From contig JAUIIK010000001.1 in the NCBI GenBank assembly GCA_030431755.1, positions 1 to 42,183 on the forward strand: a stretch of DNA of 42,183 bases, given 5' to 3'. The stretch is from Chloroflexia bacterium. GTDB taxonomy: Bacteria > Chloroflexota > Chloroflexia > Thermomicrobiales > CFX8. The notes under the pieces were generated by a model. The model worked only from the letters and a program-made list of their open reading frames with translations. It made no database searches and was not told the origin of the DNA. How positions within the stretch are numbered: the first letter of the stretch is position 1; each line of letters starts with the position of its first letter. Below, piece by piece: positions 26,116 to 37,495 of the stretch. A program made the position numbers and the translations under genes.

Positions 26116-27767
26116 TGCGGAGCGCGCTGCGTATCGTGTGCATGACGGCGGCGCTGGCCGCCATCGTCTACGGGCTGACTGCCGGCTCGGAGTGGTCCGA
26201 CCGGCGCTGGCTGGAGGCGCTGGCCGCGACGGGCGTATTGCTGACCATCGCCTGGTGGCCGGGCGGGACACGCTATTTCTCGGTCTTCAACCGCTCGACG
26301 CTGCGCCTCGCCACGATCCTGCTCGTCGCGTTCGCGCTGATCAGCGTGCAGCTCGTGCGGGTGCAGATCGTTCAGAGCAGCCGCACACTCGACCGGCAGG
26401 AGATCACACCGGACGGACAGGTCGTCCAGAATCCGCGCGAGCGCCTGATCGGGAACACTGAGAACCGGGGCGCGATCTATGACCGCAACGGCGTCGTGCT
26501 TGTCGAGCAGCTCGGCGCGGGCGAGGAGACCTATCGTTCGTATCCCGCGCCGGCGGCGCATGGCCTGGTCGGCTACTACTCGCCGCTGCTCTACGGATCG
26601 ACCGGCCTGGAGGCCGCCTACGACGATGAGCTTGCTGGACGCGAAGGCGAGAACCCGGTCCTCGAGTGGCTTGATGGCGTGCTCTATCAGGACCAGCCCG
26701 GGTATGACCTCAATCTGACGGTTGACATTGGGCTCCAGCAGCTGGCCGTGGACATGCTCGGCGACCGGCGGGGCGCAGCCGTATTGCTCGACGCCGAGAC
26801 CGGCGCTGTCGTTGCCCTGGCGGGAACACCGACCTACGATCCCAACCGGCTCTACACCGATGGCGACACGACCGAGCAACGGCTGACCGAGGTCAGCGCC
26901 TACTGGCAGCAGCTCGTTGAGCGCAGCGACGCGCCGCTCGTTTTGCGCGCGGTCGATGGCCTCTATGTGCCGGGCTCGACCTTCAAGATGCTCACCGCAT
27001 CGGCGGTAGTCGATAGCGGCACGTCGACGCCTGAGACGTTCTATCGCGACGAGGGCATTCTCGAGGTCGATGGCCGAGTCATCATTGAGCAGAATCGGCC
27101 CGACGAGTCGCGCGTTGATTGGACGCTCGAAGAGTCGTTCGCTTACTCGCTCAACGTCGTCTTCGCCCGTATCGGTCTGGAGATCGGGGCTGATGTACTC
27201 CAGGAGTACGCCAACCGCTTCGGCTTTGGCGAAGAGCCGCCGATAGACGTCGGCGCGACCGCAAGCCAGCTGACCGCGCCAGAGAGCCGGCTGGTAGATA
27301 GCCGGACGCTCGTGGCAGATACCGCCTTCGGACAGGGCGAGCTGCTGGTGACGCCATTGCAGATGGCCCTGATCGGCGCGGCCATCGCGAACGGTGGCGA
27401 GATTATGGAACCCTACCTGGTCGACTCGATAGTGAACGGCGACGGTGAGGTGGTTGAGCAGCACATGCCGGAGCGTTGGCGCGATCCGATGAGCGCGGAG
27501 TCGGCCGAAGCAATGCAGCAGCTGATGGTTGCCTCGGCCAGCTATGGCTACGCCGCCGGGGCGCAGATTGAAGGCCTGACTGTCGGTGGCAAGACCGGCA
27601 CGGCGGAGGTCGGCGGCGGCGGTGAGCCACACGCCTGGTTCGTCGGCTACGCGACGGACGGCGAGCGAACCTACGTCACAGCCGTCATCGTCGAGAACGG
27701 CGGCGCGGGTAGCGTTGCAGCGCTCCCGATTGGCCGGGAGCTATTGGCTGGCGCATTCGCCAAATAG
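26115..27767 (+). CDS. class B penicillin-binding protein (transpeptidase)
   Basis: A 550-residue protein with all three transpeptidase motifs: STFK with nucleophile Ser288 and Lys291, SLN at 345-347, and KTG at 493-495. A pedestal region with RGAIYDRNG (about residues 118-126) marks it as the PbpA/FtsI type. Unusually, three hydrophobic segments precede the catalytic part (about 4-22, 35-52 and 70-88) instead of the single anchor of typical class B PBPs. The start overlaps the SEDS stop by one base, supporting the long N-terminus. It would crosslink peptidoglycan made by the adjacent SEDS protein. The 3' end faces a hairpin shared with a convergent gene. Confidence 0.92.
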   Translation: MRSALRIVCMTAALAAIVYGLTAGSEWSDRRWLEALAATGVLLTIAWWPGGTRYFSVFNRSTLRLATILLVAFALISVQLVRVQIVQSSRTLDRQEITPDGQVVQNPRERLIGNTENRGAIYDRNGVVLVEQLGAGEETYRSYPAPAAHGLVGYYSPLLYGSTGLEAAYDDELAGREGENPVLEWLDGVLYQDQPGYDLNLTVDIGLQQLAVDMLGDRRGAAVLLDAETGAVVALAGTPTYDPNRLYTDGDTTEQRLTEVSAYWQQLVERSDAPLVLRAVDGLYVPGSTFKMLTASAVVDSGTSTPETFYRDEGILEVDGRVIIEQNRPDESRVDWTLEESFAYSLNVVFARIGLEIGADVLQEYANRFGFGEEPPIDVGATASQLTAPESRLVDSRTLVADTAFGQGELLVTPLQMALIGAAIANGGEIMEPYLVDSIVNGDGEVVEQHMPERWRDPMSAESAEAMQQLMVASASYGYAAGAQIEGLTVGGKTGTAEVGGGGEPHAWFVGYATDGERTYVTAVIVENGGAGSVAALPIGRELLAGAFAK

Positions 27768-27793
27768 TGTCGGACTCAAGATCGAGGGAGGTT

Positions 27794-27820
27794 GCAGGGC
27801 GGGAACGAGTCCCACCCTGC
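27794..27820. terminator. bidirectional hairpin between convergent genes
   Basis: An 11-bp stem with one mismatch (27794-27804 with 27810-27820) and a five-base loop lies between the PBP stop and the convergent CoA-transferase stop. It would be a strong RNA hairpin read from either side. No T-run follows, so it is a likely but not classic terminator. Confidence 0.55.
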
Positions 27821-27835
27821 GGATCTCGCAAACTT

Positions 27836-29086
27836 CTAGATTGCGCCTTCGTCGCGCGCGGCGGCAATCTCCTCGTCGCCGTAGCCGATCACGGACTTGA
27901 GGATCTCATCGGTGTGCTCGCCCAGCAGCGGCGAGCGAACGACGTCAGACGGCGACTCCGACAATTTCACCGGGTTGCCGACTGTCAGATACTTGCCGCG
28001 CGTCGGGTGGTCGACCTCGACGACGGTGCCGGTGGCGCGCAGTGACGGTTCCTCAGACAGCTCCTTCATCGAGAGAATCGGCCCGCAGGGGATGTTGAGC
28101 GGGTTGGCCTGGGCCATGACCTCGAACTTGCCGAGCGTCTTCGTCCATTCCTCGATCGTATCGAAGATCTGAGGGATCTTGTCCAGGCGTGCATTCGGGG
28201 TGGCGTAGTCGGGATCTTCTTTCCACTCCGGCTTGCCGATCAGGTCGCAGATGTTGCCCCAGACGGCGGCCTGGGTGATGAAGTAGACGTAGGCGTTGGG
28301 GTCGGTCTCCCAGCCCTTGCACTTGAGAATCCAGCCCGGCTGGCCGCCACCGGAATCGTTGCCGGCCCGCGGCGTCGCCTCGCCGAACTCGATGCCTTGC
28401 CCGAACTGGCTGTACTCGGTGAGCGGTCCATGCTCGAGGCGCTGCTGATCGCGCAGCTTCACCCGGCAGAGGTTGAGGACGGCGTCCTGCATGGCGACTT
28501 CGACGCGCTGGCCCTTGCCAGACTGCTCGCGATGGAAGAGCGCCGTGACGATGCCGAACGCGAGATGGAGACCCGTCCCGGAGTCGCCGATCTGCGCGCC
28601 GGTGACGGTCGGTGGCCCGTCGAGGAAGCCGGTTGTCGATGCCGAGCCGCCGGTGCTCTGGGCGATGTTCTCGTAGACCTTGCAGTCCTCATATGGGCCA
28701 GGCCCGAAGCCCTTGATCGACGCGTAGATCATGCGCGGGTTGATCTCCTGGATCTTCTCCCAGGGGAAGCCCATGCGGTCGATTGCGCCGGGCGCGAAGT
28801 TTTCGACCAGCACATCGCACTCTTCGATGAGCTTGGCGAAGATCTGCTTGCCGGACTCGGTCTTGGTGTTGAGCGTCACGCTGCGCTTGTTGTGATTCAG
28901 CATCGTGAAATACAGGCTGTCGGCGTCCGGCACGTCGCGCAACTGCCCGCGGGTTGCGTCGCCGGAGCCCGGCCGCTCGACCTTGATCACGTCCGCGCCG
29001 AACCAGGCCAGCAGCTGGGTGCAGGTTGGTCCTGATTGCACGTGAGTCATGTCCAGAATACGAACGCCTTCGAGTGCTTTCCCCAT
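27836..29086 (-). CDS. frc: formyl-CoA:oxalate CoA-transferase
   Basis: A 416-residue class III CoA-transferase (CaiB/BaiF). The N-terminus ([31 protein letters not shown], residues 10-40) is very close to the known formyl-CoA transferase of Oxalobacter. The catalytic aspartate is Asp168 in AQIGDSGTG, and a glycine loop SGGGQPG (about 250) guards the active site. The ATG at 29086 is preferred over one 30 bp upstream because of an AAGGAG box and alignment of the N-terminus. It moves CoA from formyl-CoA to oxalate, giving oxalyl-CoA for the decarboxylase encoded 41 bp upstream in the same operon. Confidence 0.93.
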   Translation of the reverse strand: MGKALEGVRILDMTHVQSGPTCTQLLAWFGADVIKVERPGSGDATRGQLRDVPDADSLYFTMLNHNKRSVTLNTKTESGKQIFAKLIEECDVLVENFAPGAIDRMGFPWEKIQEINPRMIYASIKGFGPGPYEDCKVYENIAQSTGGSASTTGFLDGPPTVTGAQIGDSGTGLHLAFGIVTALFHREQSGKGQRVEVAMQDAVLNLCRVKLRDQQRLEHGPLTEYSQFGQGIEFGEATPRAGNDSGGGQPGWILKCKGWETDPNAYVYFITQAAVWGNICDLIGKPEWKEDPDYATPNARLDKIPQIFDTIEEWTKTLGKFEVMAQANPLNIPCGPILSMKELSEEPSLRATGTVVEVDHPTRGKYLTVGNPVKLSESPSDVVRSPLLGEHTDEILKSVIGYGDEEIAAARDEGAI

Positions 29087-29127
29087 GATCTCCTTGCTCC
29101 TTCTCTCCTCGATCAATTAGTGATCGG

Positions 29128-30867
29128 CTACTTCTTGGTGACGACGCTCTGCGGGTTGAGGTTACCGATGCGGCCACTCTCGGTCCCGGCGTTTTCGTCA
29201 ATCACGGCATTTACCAACGTCGGCTTGCCTGACTCCAGGGCAGTGTTCACAGCTTGGATTAACTCGTCGCGCGAGGTGACATGCATGCCGACGCCGCCGA
29301 ACGCTTCCATCATCTTGTCGTAGCGCGCGCCCTTGACGAAGACGGTTGTGGCGACATCCTCGCCGCCGGATGGGTTGACGTCGGAGCCCCGGTAGATGCC
29401 GCCATTGTTGAAGACGACGACGCAGACCGGCAGGTTGTACCGGCAGATCGTTTCGATCTCCATGCCGGAGAAGCCGAACGCGCTATCGCCTTCGACCGCC
29501 AGCACCGGGCTGCCGGTCTCGACGGCAGCGGCTATGGCGTAGCCCATGCCGATGCCCATGACGCCCCAGGTGCCGACGTCGAGGCGTTTGCGCGGCTGAT
29601 GGATGTCGATCACCATGCGGGCGAAGTCAAGCGTGTTCGCGCCCTCGTTGACGAGGATCGTGTCGGGCCGCTCGCTGATGATCGTGCGGAGCGCGCCGAG
29701 CGCCCCGTGGAAGTCCATCGGCACATTGGTGTTCTGCAAACGCGGCGCGATTCTGGCGACGTTCGTCTCGACTTTGTCGCCGACCTCGGCGGTCCAGTCG
29801 GCCGGTGGCGGCGTCCAGCCCTTCTTCATGCCCGCGAGCAACGCCGCAACACATGAGCCGATGTCGCCGACCAGTGGCGCGGCGATCTCGACGTTGCTGT
29901 CCATCTCGCGCGGCTCGATGTCGATCTGGACAAACTTCTTCGGCGCGTCGCCCCAGGTCCTGCCCTTGCCGTGTGACAGCAGCCAGTTCAGGCGCGCCCC
30001 GATCAGGAGCACGACGTCCGACTCTTTGAGGACCAATGAGCGGGCGGCGCTCGCACACTGCGGATGCGTGTCCGGCAACAGCCCCTTGGCCATGCTCATC
30101 GGCAGGTACGGCATGCCGCTCGTTTCGACGAGCTCGCGTATCTCGTCGTCGGCCTGAGAGTAGGCCGCGCCCTTGCCGAGAATGATCAGCGGGCGTTTGG
30201 CGTTGCGGAGCACATCGAGCGCGCGTTCGACAGCGTCCGGCGCGGGAAGCTGGCGCGGCGCGGGATCGATGACCTTGACTAGCGACGCCGCCCCTTTGGC
30301 GGCGTCCAACGTCTGGCCCAGGAGCTTGCCCGGTAGATCGAGGTAGACGCCGCCCGGGCGGCCGGAGACGGCGGTGCGGATGGCACGGGCAATCCCGATG
30401 CCGATGTCTTCGGCATGGAGAATGCGGTAAGCCGCTTTGCAGTGCGGCTTCGCGATGGCGAGCTGATCCATCTCCTCATAGTCGCCCTGCTGCAAGTCAA
30501 CGATCTCACGCTCCGACGAGCCGCTGATCAGGATCATCGGGAAGCAGTTGGTCGTTGCATGAGCCAGCGCCGTCAGACCGTTGAGGAAACCGGGCGCGGA
30601 TACGGTCATACAGATGCCGGGCTTCTGAGTGAGATAGCCAGCTATCGACGCCGCGTAGCCCGCGTTCTGCTCGTGCCTGAATGAGAGCACCCGCATCCCG
30701 GATGCCTGCATGAGCCGGCCAAGGTCCGTGATCGGAATGCCCGGTACGTTGTAGATGGTGTTGATGTCGTTGAGCTTGAGGGCGTCGATGACGAGGTTAA
30801 ACCCATCGGTCAACGCGCCCGTTGCGGCTGGCTCGGCAGCCGGTGTCTGTGTCGCTGTGTCAGCCAT
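29128..30867 (-). CDS. oxc: oxalyl-CoA decarboxylase
   Basis: A 579-residue thiamine-diphosphate enzyme, nearly the length of the Oxalobacter enzyme. Catalytic Glu66 lies in [10 protein letters not shown], and the active-site pair Tyr130/Glu131 is in GDYEEMDQ. The ThDP-binding segment starts at GDSAFGF (460-466) and ends in NNGGIY. The strings [19 protein letters not shown] and [11 protein letters not shown] are typical of oxalyl-CoA decarboxylase rather than of acetolactate synthase or other relatives. It converts oxalyl-CoA to formyl-CoA and CO2. A GGGAGAGGG ribosome site precedes the ATG. It lies 55 bp after the GntR regulator on the same strand and before frc, forming a regulator-oxc-frc operon. 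Confidence 0.95.
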   Translation of the reverse strand: MADTATQTPAAEPAATGALTDGFNLVIDALKLNDINTIYNVPGIPITDLGRLMQASGMRVLSFRHEQNAGYAASIAGYLTQKPGICMTVSAPGFLNGLTALAHATTNCFPMILISGSSEREIVDLQQGDYEEMDQLAIAKPHCKAAYRILHAEDIGIGIARAIRTAVSGRPGGVYLDLPGKLLGQTLDAAKGAASLVKVIDPAPRQLPAPDAVERALDVLRNAKRPLIILGKGAAYSQADDEIRELVETSGMPYLPMSMAKGLLPDTHPQCASAARSLVLKESDVVLLIGARLNWLLSHGKGRTWGDAPKKFVQIDIEPREMDSNVEIAAPLVGDIGSCVAALLAGMKKGWTPPPADWTAEVGDKVETNVARIAPRLQNTNVPMDFHGALGALRTIISERPDTILVNEGANTLDFARMVIDIHQPRKRLDVGTWGVMGIGMGYAIAAAVETGSPVLAVEGDSAFGFSGMEIETICRYNLPVCVVVFNNGGIYRGSDVNPSGGEDVATTVFVKGARYDKMMEAFGGVGMHVTSRDELIQAVNTALESGKPTLVNAVIDENAGTESGRIGNLNPQSVVTKK

Positions 30868-30922
30868 GTCCCTCTCCCTGCGATCTCAGGTGGCGTCAAT
30901 CCGAAGCTCTGTTGAGCGGATC

Positions 30923-31612
30923 TTAGTCCAAGTAGGTCACGTTCCTTTCGACGTGCGCCGCGAGCCCGAGCGTGTGTTCGCGCGTCAAGCGCTCGGCCAG
31001 CTCAGCGTCGCGCTCCTCCAGCGCCGTGATGATGTTCATGTGGTCGATGATCGAGCGCTGGACACGGTCATCCTCGCCGATCGTCCGCGCCCGGATGGCG
31101 CGCATGTGAATGAAGAGCGTCTCGGTCATCGCCTCCATGAGCTGCGACTTGCTAAGACGGATGATTGCCTGGTGGAAGCGAATGTTCATCGCCGAGTATT
31201 CGTCGATGTTGGCGCGCGCGGTCTCGCCCTCGATGGTCGCAAAGAGCGCTCGCAGGCTGGCGATCTCGTCGTCTGACGCCCGTTCGGTCGTCAGGCGGGC
31301 GGCCATGCTTTCGAGCGCTGCCCAGATGGTTATCATCTCGAGAATCTCGATCTTCGATTTCCGGGCAACGAAGACGCCCCGCCGGGGTACGGTGCGGAGC
31401 AGCCCTTCCTGCTCCAGCCGGGCGATGGCCTCGCGCACCGGGGTGCGGCTGACGCCGAGGTCTTCGGCGAGCTGGCGCTCGTCCAGCCGCAGCTCATCGT
31501 CGCCGGCGTAGATATCCATACCGGCGATCGTCTCGCGCAATGCCTCGTAGACGCGGTCCTTGAGGCTGAAGTTTGGAGCGATGGGCTGGACTGGCAGTTG
31601 AAAGGCCGACAC
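30923..31612 (-). CDS. GntR/FCD-family regulator of the oxalate operon
   Basis: A 229-residue regulator. The N-terminal winged helix-turn-helix (about residues 16-82) has LAEDLGVSRTPVREAIARLEQEGLL, the GntR recognition pattern. The C-terminal FCD domain (about 90-220) is all helical, with an RFHQAIIRLS segment carrying a likely metal-binding His. It starts at a GTG. FCD regulators usually bind a small organic acid that releases them from DNA. A 17-bp palindrome at 31668-31684 overlaps its predicted promoter, so autoregulation is likely, and oxc and frc downstream would be controlled with it. Oxalate, oxalyl-CoA or formate as ligand is inference. Confidence 0.9.
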   Translation of the reverse strand: MSAFQLPVQPIAPNFSLKDRVYEALRETIAGMDIYAGDDELRLDERQLAEDLGVSRTPVREAIARLEQEGLLRTVPRRGVFVARKSKIEILEMITIWAALESMAARLTTERASDDEIASLRALFATIEGETARANIDEYSAMNIRFHQAIIRLSKSQLMEAMTETLFIHMRAIRARTIGEDDRVQRSIIDHMNIITALEERDAELAERLTREHTLGLAAHVERNVTYLD

Positions 31613-31667
31613 CTGGAGCTACCTGCTAGACGCTGAAACGATGCGCCAATAGTGCGTGCATGTACCG

Positions 31668-31684
31668 TGGTATACAAAATACCA
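31668..31684 (-). promoter_or_regulatory. predicted GntR operator
   Basis: TGGTAT, five bases, ATACCA form a perfect inverted repeat, 56 bp upstream of the regulator's GTG. It overlaps the -10 box of the predicted promoter, a position suited to repression. FCD-type GntR proteins commonly bind short palindromes with a GTnnAC-like core, and GTATAC is present here. Confidence 0.65.
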
Positions 31685-31704
31685 GAGCTTGTCGGTGGTG
31701 TCCA
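31676..31704 (-). promoter_or_regulatory. predicted promoter of the GntR-oxc-frc operon
   Basis: On the minus strand TGGACA (31704-31699) is followed after 17 bases by TATTTT (31681-31676), with a TGG extended -10 just upstream. The box overlaps the palindromic operator. It lies upstream of the regulator GTG at 31612 with a leader of about 55 bases. Confidence 0.55.
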
Positions 31705-31733
31705 TCCAGGTCTCGCTGGTTTGAGGATTGATG

Positions 31734-31771
31734 CCCCGGGCGGCGCCGCCAATGCAACGCGCCGCCTGGGG
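31734..31771 (-). terminator. GC-rich hairpin after the acyl-CoA synthetase gene
   Basis: A 12-bp stem with one G-U pair (31734-31745 with 31760-31771) begins seven bases beyond the synthetase stop, separating it from the GntR-oxc-frc operon. No T-run follows on the minus strand, so it may attenuate rather than fully terminate. Confidence 0.55.
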
Positions 31772-31777
31772 CGTATC

Positions 31778-33907
31778 TCAGATCAAACCTGCCTGACGTG
31801 CCCAACGGTACTTCGCGGCCAGCACGGCAACCGGCTTCTCCGCTTCATAGGGGTAGGCCAGGATATCGTGCTCCATGAGCTTCCGGGCGGCGTCCTCGAC
31901 CTCGACATCGCCGACCAGCGACGCGACGACGGGCTTGTGGATGCCCTTGCCGCGCGCGCGTTCGATCTCCTCGCTCAATAGATCGGCGAAGACCATCGGT
32001 GGCGTGATGATCGTGTGCCAGTAGCCGAGGACCAGCGCATGGACGCGCTCATCCTCCAGCGCCAGCCGGATCGTGTTCTGGTAGGTCGTCGGCGGCTCGC
32101 CGCCGGTGATGTCGACCGGGTTACCGGACGCTCCGAAGGGCGGGATGTACTCGCGGAAGGCCGCGTCGAGGTCGTCGGGCATTGACATAAGGGAGAGCCC
32201 ATTGTCGGCGCAGGCGTCGGAGAGCAGCACGCCGGAGCCGCCGGCCCCGGTGAGGATCAGGATGTTCTCGCCCTGCGGCGTCGGCAGCACCTGTAGCCCG
32301 CGCGCGTACTCGAGCATGTCGTTCAGCGTCATCGCCCGGATGACGCCGCTCTGGCGCAGCACGTCGTCATAGATCTGATCGTCGCCGGCGAGCGCCCCGG
32401 TATGCGAGCGGGCGGCGCGCGCGCCGAGCGATGTGCGCCCGGCTTTGAGCACGACGACCGGCTTCTGCTTGGTAACCCGTGATGCCACCTCCGCAAACGA
32501 GCGGCCGTCCTTCAGATCTTCGACGTGCATGGCGACGACCTGGGTGTTGTCGTCCTGCTCGAAGAAGGTCAGCAGGTCATCCTCGTCGATGTCGGCCTTG
32601 TTGCCCAGTCCGACGATGGCTGAGACACCCATCTGATTGGTGCGGCTGAAGCCGATGATCGCCATGCCGACGCCGCCGGATTGCGACGAGAGCGCGACGC
32701 TGCCGCGTTCGTCGTAGGGCGTGCAGAAGGTGGCGCAAAGGTTCTTGTGGGTGTAGTAGAAGCCGTAGATGTTGGGTCCCATCAGACGGATGTTGTGTTT
32801 GCGGGCCACATCCAGCGCCTGCTGTTGTAGCTCCTCTTCGCCGACCTCGGCGAAGCCGGAGGGGATCAGGACCGCGCCGGGGATCTCCTTCTGGCCGACC
32901 TCTTCGAGGACACGCGGCACCAGCGGCGCGGGGATACAGAAGACCGCGACATCGACCTGGCCGTCGATCTCGGTGACGCTGGTGTAGGCCTTGCGGCCTT
33001 CGACCTCTTCGGCGCGTGGGTGGATCGGGTAGATCTCACCCTCGTAGCCGCCGTTGATCAGGTTCTTCATGACCGAGTTGCCGATCTTGCCGGCTTCGGG
33101 CGACGCGCCAATCACGGCGACGGCGTCCGGCTGCATGATCCGTCGCATGGCCGTCAGGATCTCCTCCTGGCCTGGTCGGTAGCGTGCCGGTTGCTGATCG
33201 AAGTCGAGCAGAATGCGCGCGTCGACGGCGATGGCCCCATCTGGCGAGGCGAGGACCGGGTTGAGATCGACCTCGCTGATCTCGGGGTGGTCGCTGACCA
33301 GCTTGCCGACGGCCTCGATGATGCCAGCGAGCGCGGCACGGTCGACGCCGGCTTGACCCCGGACGCCATCGAGAATCTCGGCGCCGCGGACGCTAGTGAG
33401 CATGCCGGCCGCGTCCTCAGCAGCAACCGGCGCGAGCCGGAATGTAACGTCCCGCATGACCTCGACGAGCACGCCGCCGAGCCCGAACGCGACGAGCTTG
33501 CCGAAGCTCGGGTCAGTGACCGCGCCGACGATGACTTCGAGGTCGCCGGACGCTTGTTGCTGGACCTGCACGCCATCGACGGCCGCGTCAGCATCGTGGG
33601 CAGTGGCATTGGCGATGATCTGGTCGTAGGCGGCGCGGGCGGCGTCTTCCGAGTCGACGCCCACGACAACGCCACCGGCATCGGATTTGTGGAGGATGTC
33701 GGGGGACTCGATCTTCATGACGACGGGGTAGCCGATCTCAGCCGAGACCGTGGCTGCTTCGTCGGCCGAGGTCGCCAGCCCTTCGTCCGGGACGGGAATG
33801 CCGTAGGCCAGGCAGAGCGCGCGCGCGTCGGCGGCGGATAGCGAGTCCCGCCCGGCCGTTTTAGCCGCGTCGAGAATGGCGGCGACGCTGGTCGTTTGGT
33901 CGTTCAT
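31778..33907 (-). CDS. ADP-forming acyl-CoA synthetase (acetate-CoA ligase family)
   Basis: A 709-residue fusion of succinyl-CoA-synthetase-like parts. The ATP-grasp domain comes first (about 1-235, with DILHKSDAGGV and His73), then a CoA-binding Rossmann domain (from about 258, VIGASPEAGKIGN), then ligase domains with SQSGGVG (about 408-414) and SHTGALAG, where His502 is the probable phosphorylated histidine. The family's usual GPNC-G motif reads GPNIYGF here (377-383), a Cys to Ile change. The ATG at 33907 is preferred because a good promoter sits at 33945-33973, inside any longer version, and GGGGAG lies upstream. It makes an acyl-CoA from an acid, CoA and ATP. Next to oxc and frc, a substrate such as oxalate or formate is plausible, which would prime the cycle; this is inference. 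Confidence 0.85.
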   Translation of the reverse strand: MNDQTTSVAAILDAAKTAGRDSLSAADARALCLAYGIPVPDEGLATSADEAATVSAEIGYPVVMKIESPDILHKSDAGGVVVGVDSEDAARAAYDQIIANATAHDADAAVDGVQVQQQASGDLEVIVGAVTDPSFGKLVAFGLGGVLVEVMRDVTFRLAPVAAEDAAGMLTSVRGAEILDGVRGQAGVDRAALAGIIEAVGKLVSDHPEISEVDLNPVLASPDGAIAVDARILLDFDQQPARYRPGQEEILTAMRRIMQPDAVAVIGASPEAGKIGNSVMKNLINGGYEGEIYPIHPRAEEVEGRKAYTSVTEIDGQVDVAVFCIPAPLVPRVLEEVGQKEIPGAVLIPSGFAEVGEEELQQQALDVARKHNIRLMGPNIYGFYYTHKNLCATFCTPYDERGSVALSSQSGGVGMAIIGFSRTNQMGVSAIVGLGNKADIDEDDLLTFFEQDDNTQVVAMHVEDLKDGRSFAEVASRVTKQKPVVVLKAGRTSLGARAARSHTGALAGDDQIYDDVLRQSGVIRAMTLNDMLEYARGLQVLPTPQGENILILTGAGGSGVLLSDACADNGLSLMSMPDDLDAAFREYIPPFGASGNPVDITGGEPPTTYQNTIRLALEDERVHALVLGYWHTIITPPMVFADLLSEEIERARGKGIHKPVVASLVGDVEVEDAARKLMEHDILAYPYEAEKPVAVLAAKYRWARQAGLI

Positions 33908-33944
33908 CGGTGCTGTACTCCCCGTTTCTATCGAATTGGTCATG

Positions 33945-33973
33945 AATATAGTACGGGCGAGTGTACGGCTCAA
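33945..33973 (-). promoter_or_regulatory. predicted promoter of the acyl-CoA synthetase gene
   Basis: Minus-strand TTGAGC (33973-33968), a 17-base spacer and TATATT (33950-33945) match a sigma-70-type promoter. The start of transcription would be about 30 bases before the ATG at 33907. Confidence 0.65.
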
Positions 33974-34054
33974 CTGCGGGCTGTTTCGCGCGCCGTGACG
34001 CGGCGCGGGCATACGCTGGGCGGTTGGCCAAATTCTGCGTACGAACGGCAAAAA

Positions 34055-34063
34055 TGGTAGAAT
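34055..34063 (+). promoter_or_regulatory. possible extended -10 promoter of the metallopeptidase gene
   Basis: TGG followed by TAGAAT forms an extended -10 element, without a clear -35 box. Transcription would start close to the AGGAGG at 34065-34070, so the transcript may have a very short leader. Confidence 0.4.
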
Positions 34064-34082
34064 TAGGAGGTTATGCGAGAGA

Positions 34083-34472
34083 GTGAAGGACGCCACGTTG
34101 CGGCTTACCGATGAGCAGTTCGAGTCGCTGGTAGTCGACGTGCTCGATGAGCTTCCCGCAGTGATCCTCGAGATGCTGGACAACGTTGACGTCGTCATCG
34201 AAGCATGGCCCACGAACGATCAGCTCGAAGAAGCCGGGCTGGGTGACGGCGGGACGCTCTATGGCTTGTATGAGGGTATCCCACTGACGGCTCGGGATGG
34301 CGGCTACTTTCTGGTGCCGCCGGACAAGATAACGATCTTCAAACGGCCAATCGAGCAATCGTGCGCCTCGCCGGAAGAGATCGCCGAGCAGGTGCGGATT
34401 ACCGTGATCCATGAGGTTGCGCACCATTTCGGCATCGGCGAGGAACGGCTTGACGAACTGGGCTGGAGCTAG
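34083..34472 (+). CDS. zincin-like metallopeptidase family protein (PF06262-type)
   Basis: A 129-residue protein with the zinc-binding HEVAH (His110, Glu111, His114) followed by HFGIGEERLDELGW, which fits the small zincin-like family often found beside housekeeping genes. The N-terminus LTDEQFESLVVDVLDELP is also typical of that family. The proteolytic role of these proteins is not established. The GTG start has AGGAGG 12 bases upstream; an ATG only two bases from that box (34073) opens a different frame of 13 codons, so the start is not fully settled. Followed after 18 bp by the membrane-protein gene and then gyrB, probably one transcript. Confidence 0.83.
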   Translation: MKDATLRLTDEQFESLVVDVLDELPAVILEMLDNVDVVIEAWPTNDQLEEAGLGDGGTLYGLYEGIPLTARDGGYFLVPPDKITIFKRPIEQSCASPEEIAEQVRITVIHEVAHHFGIGEERLDELGWS

Positions 34473-34490
34473 GAGCGATCAGCGGCAGCA

Positions 34491-37420
<2,930 letters not shown>

Positions 37421-37462
37421 CAGGCGCGCACTAGACCTTTGAGACGAAGTTCCGCACGGAGT

Positions 37463-37488
37463 GACCCCGGACCGCACGGTTCGGGGTC
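37463..37488. terminator. terminator hairpin shared by gyrB and the convergent GntR gene
   Basis: A 12-bp stem with one G-U pair and a tiny loop (37463-37474 with 37477-37488) lies between the two convergent genes. On the plus strand it is followed by GATTCGTTT, a partial T-run, which supports termination of gyrB. Confidence 0.7.
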
Positions 37489-37495
37489 GATTCGT

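Noticed and set aside
25962-27632. 556-codon open frame opposite the PBP gene
   Set aside because: The plus strand encodes a PBP with all catalytic motifs; the antisense frame has no recognisable motif and is an effect of GC-rich codon use.
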